This document shows, piece by piece, positions 55,561-64,000 of a stretch of 64,000 bases of DNA; positions within the stretch are counted from its first letter, which is position 1; the number at the start of each line of letters is the position of its first letter. Source of the stretch: Branchipolynoe longqiensis (taxonomy: Eukaryota; Annelida; Polychaeta; Phyllodocida; Polynoidae). The position numbers and the translations under genes are program-made. Under the pieces are notes generated by a model, which saw nothing but the letters and a program-made list of their open reading frames with translations, did no database searches and was not told where the DNA came from. The stretch covers positions 167,211,417 to 167,275,416 of the forward strand of contig CM059186.1 of assembly GCA_030323885.1 (NCBI GenBank), written 5' to 3'.

Positions 55561-56059
55561 TGAACCGGAAAGAGAAGGGTGTATGTACATTAGGTCTAGG
55601 AGTGAGGATAGCAGGAGAGGTGTGGCAAGGCTCGGGATGCCGAGGGGCAGTCGGGGACGGGGGCTGGCCGAGGGGACGGGGGAAGAGAAGGGGGACCAGG
55701 CCGGGAAATGCAGCTGGAACCTCCGTCAGCTGGCTCTTGGCGGACGTGTGCAGTGTGTAGCTAAACGCCAGTCACACAGCTCCACCTGATCGATACAAGA
55801 AGAGGGAAGGGAAGGTCCGGTACCAGCAGCCGAAACCAGCCCTGACCAGCACAGCCTCGTGTGGGGGGAGATGGGGCTCAGAAGGTGGAGGAGGGTTACT
55901 CGGTACGGGGACCAGTAGAAGGGGTACCAGTGGAGGGGTACCAGGACGGGGTACCCAGTAGAGGGCGAGTAATATGACCGTGGAAGGACTAGTAGATATG
56001 GGGGAATGAGGGACCTGTTGGGGGGAGCTGCGGGGGTGGGAGAAGATGGGCACCTGGTA
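55561..56059. other. Unique sequence with a short GGGGTACCAG repeat
   Basis: 55915-55965 has four copies of a GGGGTACCAGTAGAGG-like repeat. The remainder is unique without a gene. Confidence 0.5.
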
Positions 56060-56370
56060 GCGAAACCAGCAGGCGGAAGTACCAGGCGGAACCAGCAGGC
56101 GGAACCAGCAGGCGGAACCAGCAGGCGGAACCAGCAGGCGGAACCAACAGGCAGTACCAGCAGGTACAACCAGAAGGCGGAAGCATCAGGCAGAACCAGC
56201 AGGCGGGACCAGAAGGCGGAACCCGCAGGCGGAACCAGAAGGCGGAACCAGAAGGCGGAACCAGCAGACGGGAACCAGCAGGCGGAACCAGCAGGCGGAG
56301 CCAGAAGGTGTGAACAAGAGGGCGGAACCACCAGGCGGAACCACCAGGTGGAACCACCAGGCGGACATCA
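56060..56370 (+). repeat. 13-bp minisatellite CCAGCAGGCGGAA
   Basis: About 22 units of 13 bp; variants include CCAGAAGGCGGAA and CCACCAGGCGGAA. The reverse complement CCTGCTGGTTCCG is the core of the array at 49802-50108. Confidence 0.9.
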
Positions 56371-56522
56371 AAGAGTTACCAGCAATGGGGACAAAGGGAG
56401 GGAGACAAGTAGAGGTTCACCAGAGGAGAACTTGCTCGCAGGGATGGCGACCAGGAGGAGCCAAAAGAGGGAGGACCAGGAGGCAGTACCTGGGGGTACC
56501 GCCAGGGTGAACGGTGCAGTAG

Positions 56523-56858
56523 TTGGTTGGTTGTTGGACATTTACATCCTGGCAACATCTAAGGTAATATCAGAATGGGTACCGACTTGTGACAGTGCGT
56601 ACGCATGGCGACTTCATAGTGCTGAGCTTCTGGAAAACCAGGACGCCAGCACTATGACCTGATATGCTACTCAGTCACAATATCTTGACACTGAGCCAAT
56701 GAGGTCTTGCCCTAGCCTAATAATGCCGAGCGAATGGCTAGGAAGTGACATGTATCAATATTTAAGTCATTGGTTTGACTCGACCAGGGTTCGAACCTGT
56801 GGGTTCGAAATCATACGATCTACCAAAACGGGAGACGAACGGTCAACTCATAGGGAGT
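56523..56858 (-). mobile_element. SINE-A copy 7, full length
   Basis: Tail GGTTGGTTGTTGGACATTTA, body CACTATGACCTGATATGC, head with GGTTCGAACC twice. Possible target-site duplication ACGGTGCAGTAG (56511-56522) and ACGGTGGAGGTAG (from 56859), imperfect. Confidence 0.8.
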
Positions 56859-57500
56859 ACGGTGGAGGTAGGGGTACCAGTTGGATAACAGAGGGGCTCC
56901 ACCATCAGCGATACAAACTCGGGTGGGAAGGGCAGCGCCCGCTAGTTGTGTGAAGCCACTTCTGTTAGCTTCACGTTTACTAACAAAAGCAGCGCACAAT
57001 TCTCTAAAAATAATTATGAATGAAACCAGATAATGGCAACCAACACAACCACAACATTCCTGATATTATTACTGCATAATAATTATAATATTTGTATAAA
57101 TCCTGCAGTGCAACTAACACTTGTCTACATCCGGTGAAGGTGAGGAGGCAGCAGATAGTGCCACGTAACCAGTCTTGTGTCTTACAGAGTATAACAATAA
57201 TGATAATAATTCCCTTACATATCTTTATACTCGCATAATTCGTTTTAGATCATATCAAACACAAAACTACCCTGCGTGAGATTAGCTGTGCACACCTAGA
57301 TACCAGTACGCTGACAGAGCTGCGGTGGTTGCGAGTTAGCAGAACGCCTGAGTGGGTGTCCGACACACACAGACTCGGAACAGAACCATACCATATTCAG
57401 CAACATGCCGCCCGCAGCCGTGGTTAATGTCAGCCGGGGCCTGGCCTGGCATCCCGGACATGGGGGAAAAGGGGTGCCTTACACGGCCGTCCCGCAGCTA
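56859..57500. other. Unique sequence, no gene seen
   Basis: AT-rich, non-repetitive until 57410 and then GC-rich. Short frames only. Confidence 0.55.
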
Positions 57501-57730
57501 AAGTACGCCCGGGGGTGCATGGGGGGGGGGGGGTGTACACCGGGTTGTGTTGGGGTGTACGCCGGGTGCTTCGGGAGGTGAGGCGAGGGTCTGTTGGGAG
57601 TGTGCGGGGGCGGTCCCGGGGGGGTTGAACCGGGAGTATGTTGAGGTGTACCATGGGGTGCTTCAGGAGTCTGACAGTGTACGCCGGGGTATGCCAGGGT
57701 TGTGCCGGGATTGTGCCTGGGTTGTGCCGG
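57500..57730 (+). repeat. G/T-rich low complexity
   Basis: G run at 57520-57531 and loose GGGTTGTGCCGGG repeats (57690-57735), with a period of about 15 bp. Confidence 0.7.
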
Positions 57731-57954
57731 GGTTGAGTTCACAACTGGTTCATCAAAGGATGTGCTATGTGCTCTTGTGTCTGTGGGAAAGTGCATATAA
57801 TAGACCCTTTGCTGCTTATCGGAAAGAGTAGCCTATGTGGTGGCAGGGGATATCCTCCAAATAAATATGTCAGAATGACCATATGTTTGACTTCCAATAC
57901 CCAAGAGTTGAAAATCAATGTGCTCTCGAGGCGTCATTAAATAAAACAAACTTA
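57731..57954 (+). mobile_element. SINE-D copy 1, 5'-truncated
   Basis: About 224 bp matching the 3' two thirds of the copy at 59168-59502: TTCATCAAAGG, CCCTTTGCTGCTTATC, ATGTCAGAATGACCATATG, TCAATGTGCTCTCGAGG and the tail AAATAAAACAAACTT. I recognise this 3' part from many mollusc genomes. Confidence 0.8.
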
Positions 57955-58239
57955 TTTTGTATCGGGTGTGTGTCAGGAGTGTGCGCGGGAACTGAAAGCA
58001 CTGCTCTGGTTACAGCCCGATACCGGTCATGCATTGGTGCGTTAAATATAGGCATATGGCATAATATAATTGTGGACACTTTGAGCTATCTACTGCAACT
58101 GCTTTTATTTCTAAATTAGTCAGTAATTAACTCAGCTCCTGGTCACACGAACACTTTATCATCAGGCTGGCCAGCCAATTATCACACATTGCATGTGGTA
58201 AGAGTGGAAGCTAGATGACAAAGATTGGTTTTTACAGTG

Positions 58240-58450
58240 TCTGTTTCCTGGGTGACAGGGAGTGGGTTTAACTCCCGGTTGAGTCAAATCAAAGATTTAT
58301 AAAAATGTAACCTTGTCACTGGTTTTAGGATAGGCCAGATGTTCGTTGACTTAGCATTAGCGTAATGTGGCTGAGTGGGTTTTCAGATGGTGTTGTCTAA
58401 TGTATGGTATCTCAGTAGGACAACACTATAAAGCAATAAGAGACATGCAC
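58240..58450 (+). mobile_element. Diverged SINE related to SINE-A
   Basis: Block order as in SINE-A: head ending GGTTGAGTCAAATC, then TTAGGATAGGCCAG, then AATGTGGCTGAGTGGG and AGGACAACACTATAAAG. It is too divergent for a clean alignment by eye; either an old copy or a sister family. Confidence 0.5.
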
Positions 58451-59167
58451 TATCACCAACTCCCAATAGCCGATTTTTACCTCTTATGCTGGAGGGGGGC
58501 GGTCGCTAAACAAAAAACACACAAAAAGCATTGCCACCAAATCTGTATACATATATCAGCTAGTTGTAGAAGTCGGGTCCATTGTAAGAAAATATTTGAA
58601 TTTAATTAGTCAGATAAATAGCAACAAGAAAAAAGAAAGATCGAGCGTTGGATTATAGCTAGAGACAGGAAGTAATGTTAAATAGACAGGCGGAGCGTCT
58701 CACTGAGACAGGAAGAACCAGCTCTTGAGGTCACCTTCACTTGGCACAGTCACTTGGTTTTAAATGTCTACCACAATGGTAGATAAAATTAATATATTAG
58801 TTGCCCATTATAACCTACTTTACATTAGTTTGAAGTATTCTATATTTTAAAGGTGGACTTAGGAGATATTCAAATTGGATACATGCCAAATTAGTTATGG
58901 TGTGCACACTGAAATGCTGGGCGCGGACCTTGTTTACATGTTTTCAAGCCCAGCAGCAGCAAACCGCAATACATGTTTAATGAGTCCATTTTAGGGGCTC
59001 CGTGGTAGACATGGGTGTAAGTTAGATATGCAGCATTAAATGTAAATAAGTGTTTGGCTTTCGAATAGTTGATGATTTCACCCAACTTTGCAGCGTTAGC
59101 GAATGGTGTCTTGTCGTGGTTGTCTACATTACCGTAAGGTGTTGTAGTCAATGCTTAGTAATACTGG
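58451..59167. other. AT-rich unique sequence, no gene seen
   Basis: Non-repetitive. Frames up to 86 codons without recognisable features. Confidence 0.55.
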
Positions 59168-59502
59168 GAATGGGACGTAGCTCAGGCGGCACAGTGTCCA
59201 CCTGTGAAGGTGTTGGTCATCCTATCGATCCTGCTCAGTGGACCCATTCACAGTTTGGGCTATTTTCAGTTAAAACCAGTGGTCTTCTATGGTTCATCAA
59301 AGGCTGTGGTATGTGCTGTCCTGTCTGTCGGAAGGTGTATATAAAGACCCCTTGCTGCTTATCAGAAAGAGTATGCTATGTAGTGGCAGCGGATTTCCTC
59401 TAAAGAAATATGTCAGAATGACGAGATGTTTGACGTCCAATAACCGATGATAAGAATCAATGTGCTCTAGAGGCGTTGTTAGATAAAACAAACTTTCCTT
59501 TT
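59168..59502 (+). mobile_element. SINE-D copy 2, nearly full length, tRNA-derived
   Basis: The head GGGACGTAGCTCAGGCGG is tRNA-like with an intact A box; the B box is degenerate. The body and tail match SINE-D copy 1, ending ATAAAACAAACTTTCC. About 335 bp. No clear target-site duplication. No protein is encoded. Confidence 0.8.
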
Positions 59503-60320
59503 TAGGCTGAGTAATACAGTACACCTGGTGTGTTTCAGACAGAACGAACATTACCGGTAAAGTGGCTAATTAGTTTAATGTTTTTGTAACATTGCCCCGA
59601 GTGAATGGATATTGAAAGCGAACACATGTTGTGCATAGAACGATTTGGTCAAATTAATGTCTGTAATAATAACTGATCAGATGTTTGCCAAATAAGGTAT
59701 CGGCTAACTAATCTCATGATATTTAAACCGGCAGTTTTAATCGAATATAATATTGTAGTAATGTGTGTTTGGTACAGCGAATAGTTCTTCAAATGTTCAT
59801 TTTGAAATACATTGATTAAATCTATGCAGATTCTAAAATTAATTTAGAAGAAAGGATGTGCCATTTGCCTGGCGCCTGATCTCTACAAAGCTTGCCTGCT
59901 GGAGGGTTTGAATTTCTATGATCCCTTTGGTAAATGTTGCATAAGAGAAATTGATGAGCTGTTATGTCGGCAGAGAAAAACAGAGACGTAATCCTGGTGA
60001 TCCTATTAGGGACCATCTAACTCGCACTAATTGCAAGATTGGATCGCGTTCCTAGGTCATTACGGGGGAAGCTAATTACCATTTTTGTGAGAGGATTTCC
60101 GAGTTTGGAGGAGAACATAACTGTGTTAGGCACGAATATACCGTGATATAACAGCTGGTATAGAACGGTAACTGTTGGAATAACCGGGCACGTAGAGGAC
60201 ACCCGATATATCACGGTTGTAGGTTAGATAAAGAAAGGATGTCTTTGTGATATTGCAATTCGACAGATTGCAGAAGATATGTGAAGATTGCACAAAGCTC
60301 GTTGCATGCAGAATGTATAA
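59503..60320. other. AT-rich unique sequence, no gene seen
   Basis: Non-repetitive; frames below 75 codons. The last 20 bp lead into the 105-bp array. Confidence 0.6.
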
Positions 60321-61050
60321 AGCCACAATGCTTGTTCGAACCACCAACTCTTTAAACTATTCAAAGCGGAAGTACTTGACAAAGGCTAGCATCTCGGGTT
60401 ACTAATATACAGATACCAGAGTGAAAGCCACAATGCTTGTTCGAACCACCAACTCTTTAAACTATTCAAAGTGGAAGTACTTGACAAAGGCTAGCATCTC
60501 GGGTTACTAATACACAGATACCAGAGTGAAAGCCACAATGCTTGTTCGAACCACCAACTCTTTAAACTATTCAAAGCGGAAGTACTTGACAAAGGCTAGC
60601 ATCTCGGGTTACTAATATACAGATACCAGAGTGAAAGCCGCAATGCTTGTTCAAACCATCAACTCTTTAAAGTATTCAAAGCGGAAGTACTTGACAAAGG
60701 CTAGCATCTCGGGTTACTAATATACAGATACCAGAGTGAAAGCCGCAATGCTTGTTCAAACCATCAACTCTTTAAACTATTCAAAGCGGAAGTACTTGAC
60801 AAAGGCTAGCATCTCGGGTTACTAATATACAGATACCAGAGTGAAAGCCGCAATGCTTGTTCAAACCATCAACTCTTTAAACTATTCAAAGCGGAAGTAC
60901 TTGACAAAGGCTAGTGTCTCGGGTTACTAATATACAGATACCAGAGTGAAAGCCGCAATGCTTGTTCAAACCATCAACTCTTTAAACTATTCAAAGCGGA
61001 AGTACTTGACAAAGGCTAGCATCTCGGGTTACTAATATACAGATACCAGC
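60321..61050 (+). repeat. 105-bp tandem repeat, 7 copies
   Basis: Units start at 60321, 60426, 60531, 60636, 60741, 60846 and 60951, each exactly 105 bp and over 95% identical. Copies 1-3 read AGCCACAATG and TTCGAACCACC, copies 4-7 read AGCCGCAATG and TTCAAACCATC. No open frame persists through it. Confidence 0.97.
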
Positions 61051-61089
61051 GTGATATGTTGTACTAATTTAATACAGTTTCTGAGCGTT

Positions 61090-61180
61090 TATTCTGGATT
61101 TAAGTTACGGTCGGAAGACCGGTGGTATGGCGCTGGCAAAAGATTTATATGAATAAAATTCATTTACTAAACAAACAAAC
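61090..61180 (+). mobile_element. SINE tail (family C) with ACAA tail
   Basis: GGCGCTGGCAAAAGATTTAT followed by ATAAAATTCATTTACTAAAC and then AAACAAACAAA. It matches 23620-23672. Only the 3' end is recognisable. Confidence 0.6.
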
Positions 61181-61256
61181 AAAAGTCGGCGCCAATTTCC
61201 CTACGTGATCCCCGCACGAAAGCCACTGCTCAAGAAGGACTACTAATTCAACACGT

Positions 61257-61308
61257 CCTGATATGCGCTTAGATGTTGCCAGGACGTAAAACCCCAAGAA
61301 ACAAACAA
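61257..61308 (+). mobile_element. SINE-A, severely 5'-truncated copy with target-site duplication
   Basis: Only the last 52 bp of SINE-A (CCTGATATGCGCTTAGATGT, then TGCCAGGACGTAAAAC and an AAACAAAC tail), flanked by a perfect 15-bp direct repeat ACTAATTCAACACGT (61242-61256 and 61309-61323). Confidence 0.85.
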
Positions 61309-61564
61309 ACTAATTCAACACGTGCCAAACACGGCGCCGGCCTTATTCACAAACTCCATCTCATGAATTATTAGGTGCCCCTTTCAATGTCAATTTACCC
61401 GAAGAAGTTGCTTGTTTTTTCCCCAAACATGGCGTTTCTCCGAACTCCGGCAACTGCACACTTGTCTTGGTAGCGTCGTGTTTGCAGTAGGGAAAGTGTA
61501 GTCTTGTCTTGCTAGCCTGATCTCTGGGCAGAGTCTGTAGGGTCGTGTAGCTTTGGATGGCAGA

Positions 61565-61850
61565 CTTGTATATAGCCACAGTTTGTTGTATGGATACATA
61601 CAGTGTTGATATATCTGTATATAGACTCAGTCTGCAGTTCCGAAACATACATGGCTTGGTAGACCTGTGTATAGACCCAGTCTATCTGCCGTACGGATGC
61701 ATACATGGCTTGATATATGTGTATTTAGATTCAGTATGCTGCACAGATGGATACATAACTTGGTAGACCTGTATATAAACCCAGTCTGCCGTACGGATAC
61801 AAACGTGTCTTGGCAGACCTGTATATAGACACAGTCTGGTTTGGAAAATC
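61565..61850 (+). repeat. ~55-bp minisatellite
   Basis: About five imperfect units with GGCTTGGTAGACCTGTATAT, AGACCCAGTCTGCCGTACGG and ATACATACAT. 61324-61564 to the left is unique. Confidence 0.85.
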
Positions 61851-61917
61851 CTCCCACAGACAAGTCTGCATTCTTGTCTGTGGGTAGGTCCTTCGGGAGA
61901 TGCCTGGTCTGAGAGCC

Positions 61918-62103
61918 TGCACCGTGACCGGTGTTACTGCACCGTGACCCGTGCAACTGCACCGTGACCTGTGCTACTGCACCGTGACCCGTGTTACTGC
62001 ACCGTGACCCGTGCTCCTGTACCATGACCCGTGCTACTGCACCGTGACCCGTGCTACTGCACCATGACCCGTGTTACTGAACCGTGACCCGTGTTACTGC
62101 TGG
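61918..62103 (+). repeat. 20-bp minisatellite ACTGCACCGTGACCCGTGTT
   Basis: About nine units of 20 bp with small changes. It shares the core CTGCACCGTG with the array at 63175-63960. Confidence 0.95.
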
Positions 62104-62141
62104 TTGTCGGTGACAGAGGGCTCGGAGCGGTGCACTCTCCC

Positions 62142-62200
62142 TTAGATGTTGCCAGGACATAAGACTCCAAAAACCGACCGATAACCAACCGTAAAACAAC
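62142..62200 (+). mobile_element. SINE-A 3'-end fragment
   Basis: CCTTAGATGTTGCCAGGACA followed by TAAGACTCCAAAAACCGACC, i.e. SINE-A tail only. Confidence 0.7.
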
Positions 62201-62660
62201 AGAAAACAAACAAACCTATGTGAAATTCAGCAGAGTTACCGTCAAGAAACGCGCAGTTGCTTCTACTACTTACTTCCGGTCTGGTTGCTAAGGAACGCTC
62301 ACAGCTGAGCGTGATCCTCATTCAGCCGTGACTTCACGTCGGGAACGTTGACGGAGCGGACCCTTAATACAACCCAGCTATCCACCAACCTGGTGCGGTT
62401 TTCCCATCAACTCGGAATCTGCCGTATCTGCAGCCTCCAGTAGAATTGTCTCAGCTCGAGGACAAGCGGTGCACCTCCTGAAGGCAATTGGAAGCAAGGC
62501 ACATGTCCTGGTTTGTGTGTGTGGGGACGGGGGCGGGGGAGGCGGGGGCGGGGGAGGTGGGGGCGAAACATTGGAGGTGATTAATTAAAACCGCTGACTT
62601 CAGCACGTGATGGGAACAGTTGTCGGGGCAGTAACACTGGCACATAGTAGGCCTTGAGAG
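62201..62660. other. Unique sequence with ETS motif and G-rich patch
   Basis: ACTTCCGGT (minus-strand ETS) at 62272-62280. GGGGGCGGGGGAGGC repeats at 62520-62570. No recognisable exon. Confidence 0.45.
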
Positions 62661-62665
62661 AAATG

Positions 62666-63080
62666 ACACTGTCACATGATGGAACATGCGGGACATGACA
62701 CTGTCACATGTTGGAACATGGGGGAAGTGACAATATCACATGTTGGAACATGAGGGAAGTGACACTGTTGGAACATGGGGGAAGTGACAATATCACATGT
62801 TCGACCATGGGGGATGTGACACTGTCACATGTTGGAACATGCAGAAAGTGACACTGTCACATGTTGGAACATGGGGGAAGTGACAATGTCACATGTTGGA
62901 ACATGGGGGATGTGACAACGCAAAATGGGGGAGGTGACACTGTCATATATTGGAATATGGGGGTAGTTGCACTGTCACATGTTGGAACATGCGGGAAGTG
63001 ACTACCTCGTGGTGGGGGATGTGACACTGTCACATGACTACCTCGTGGTCGGGGATGTGACACTGTCACAGAAGGTGGTG
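62666..63080 (+). repeat. ~32-bp minisatellite with CATGTTGGAACATG
   Basis: About 12-13 units of GTGACACTGTCACATGTTGG followed by AACATGGGGGAA. Each unit has two dyads, GTGACACTGTCAC and CATGTT/AACATG, so it can form repeated hairpins. A G run near 63090-63099 ends it. Confidence 0.9.
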
Positions 63081-63174
63081 GTGGTGAGGGGGGGGGGGGG
63101 ATATGGCCCGTAGCAGAGATGGTAACCTGCATTTTGGGAGCCGACCAAATTGCAGCCTACACCACTCACAAACA

Positions 63175-63960
63175 ACCTGCACCGTGCTAAAGCAACTTGC
63201 ATCATGCACAAACAACTTGACACCATGCTAAATCAACCTGTACCGTGCTAAATCAACTTACACCGTACTAAATCAACCTGCACCGTGCACAAACAAGCTG
63301 CACCATGCACAGGCAACCTGCACTGTGCTAAGACACACTGCACCGTGCACAAACAACTTGCACTGTGCACAACCAACGTGCACCGGGATAAATCAACCTA
63401 CACCGTGATAAAGAAACCTGCACCGTGCACAAACAATCTGCACCGTGCACAATAACCTGCACTGTGTAAAGCAACCTGCACCGTACACAAACAACATGCA
63501 CCGTTCACAAACAACCTGCACCGTGCTAAAGCGACCTGCACCGTGCACACAACCTGCACCGTGCACAACCAACCTGCACAATGCACAACCAACCTGCAAT
63601 GTGCTAAAGCGCCCACGTGCACCGTGCACAAGCAACCTGCACTGACCTAAGACAACCTGCACAGTGCACAAACAACAGCCAACATGCACAAACAACATGC
63701 ACCATGCACACATAACCTCCACCATGCACAAACGACATGCACCATGCACAAACAACATCCACCATGCACAACCAACGTGCATCATGCACAAACAACGTGC
63801 ATCATGCACAAACAACGTGCACCATGCACAAACGACGTGCACCATGCACAAACAACGTGCACCATGCACAAACAACATGGACCATGCACAAACAACGTGC
63901 ACGTGCACAAACAACATGGACCATGCACAAACAACGCACACCATGCACAAACACAGTGCC
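63175..63960 (+). repeat. ~20-bp minisatellite CTGCACCGTGCACAAACAAC
   Basis: About 39 units of 19-21 bp. In the left part CTGCACCGTGCTAAATCAAC variants dominate, in the right part GTGCACCATGCACAAACAAC. GTGCAC palindromes recur. The minus-strand Cys/Val/His-rich frames are artefacts. It ends 40 bp before the window edge. Confidence 0.95.
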
Positions 63961-64000
63961 TTGTGCAGAGGGGAGGTGGGTATGGAGGGTCGAGAGTGGC

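Noticed and set aside
62666..63080. p53-type response elements in ACATGTTGGAACATG
   Set aside because: The half sites do not fit RRRCWWGYYY on inspection of the flanking bases.

Overview
This is eukaryotic nuclear DNA from an animal, most likely a mollusc. I find no intact protein-coding gene and no functional RNA gene. The case for a mollusc rests on several tRNA-derived SINE families whose sequence I recognise from gastropod and bivalve genomes (for example the family ending near 57954 and 59502 with 'caatgtgctct...aaaacaaact'), on a degenerate LINE, and on the complete absence of bacterial gene organisation. The species is not identifiable from what I can see. A run of exactly 500 N (12475-12974) marks a scaffolding gap.

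The window is dominated by tandem repeats. Several dozen unrelated minisatellite and microsatellite arrays (unit lengths from 2 to 105 bp) together fill around half of it. From left to right the main ones are: a purine-rich 35-bp array (1.1-2.0 kb); a helically phased 10-bp array (4.3-4.9 kb); a 3-kb TACA/GACA array with a LINE pseudogene at its end (5.6-10.1 kb); a 35-bp array whose unit contains a CTCF-type core motif (13.4-14.5 kb); GT-rich arrays (14.6-16.4 kb); a CA-rich array (19.2-20.9 kb); a heptamer array (21.6 kb); a CTCTCTG-based array (29.6-30.8 kb); a 44-bp satellite (36.1-38.0 kb); a 12-bp array (40.8-41.5 kb); a CCACAC array (44.9-46.0 kb); pyrimidine arrays (50.4-53.1 kb); two related arrays in opposite orientation (49.8 and 56.1 kb); a 105-bp array (60.3-61.05 kb); and GTGCAC arrays running to the end.

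Between the arrays lie short unique stretches and mobile-element copies. One tRNA-derived SINE family (here called SINE-A) has about ten copies, three of them with clear target-site duplications. One SINE-A copy is split by a 556-bp solo LTR. There is a 124-bp LTR next to a polypurine tract, two palindromic TA-target MITEs of pogo/Tc1-mariner type that both sit in TA microsatellites, and two further palindromic elements with long inverted ends (28.2 kb and 42.9 kb) that I cannot assign to a known family. The 35-bp perfect inverted ends of the 42.9-kb element are especially clear.

A few GC-rich unique islands carry isolated promoter-type or insulator-type motifs: ACCGGAAGT seven times, CTCF-type cores near 2.2, 3.4, 18.9 and 55.0 kb, and a CRE/E2F/ETS cluster at 5.48 kb. 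They could be regulatory, but nothing here proves transcription. Almost all long open frames are by-products of tandem repeats and were rejected as genes.
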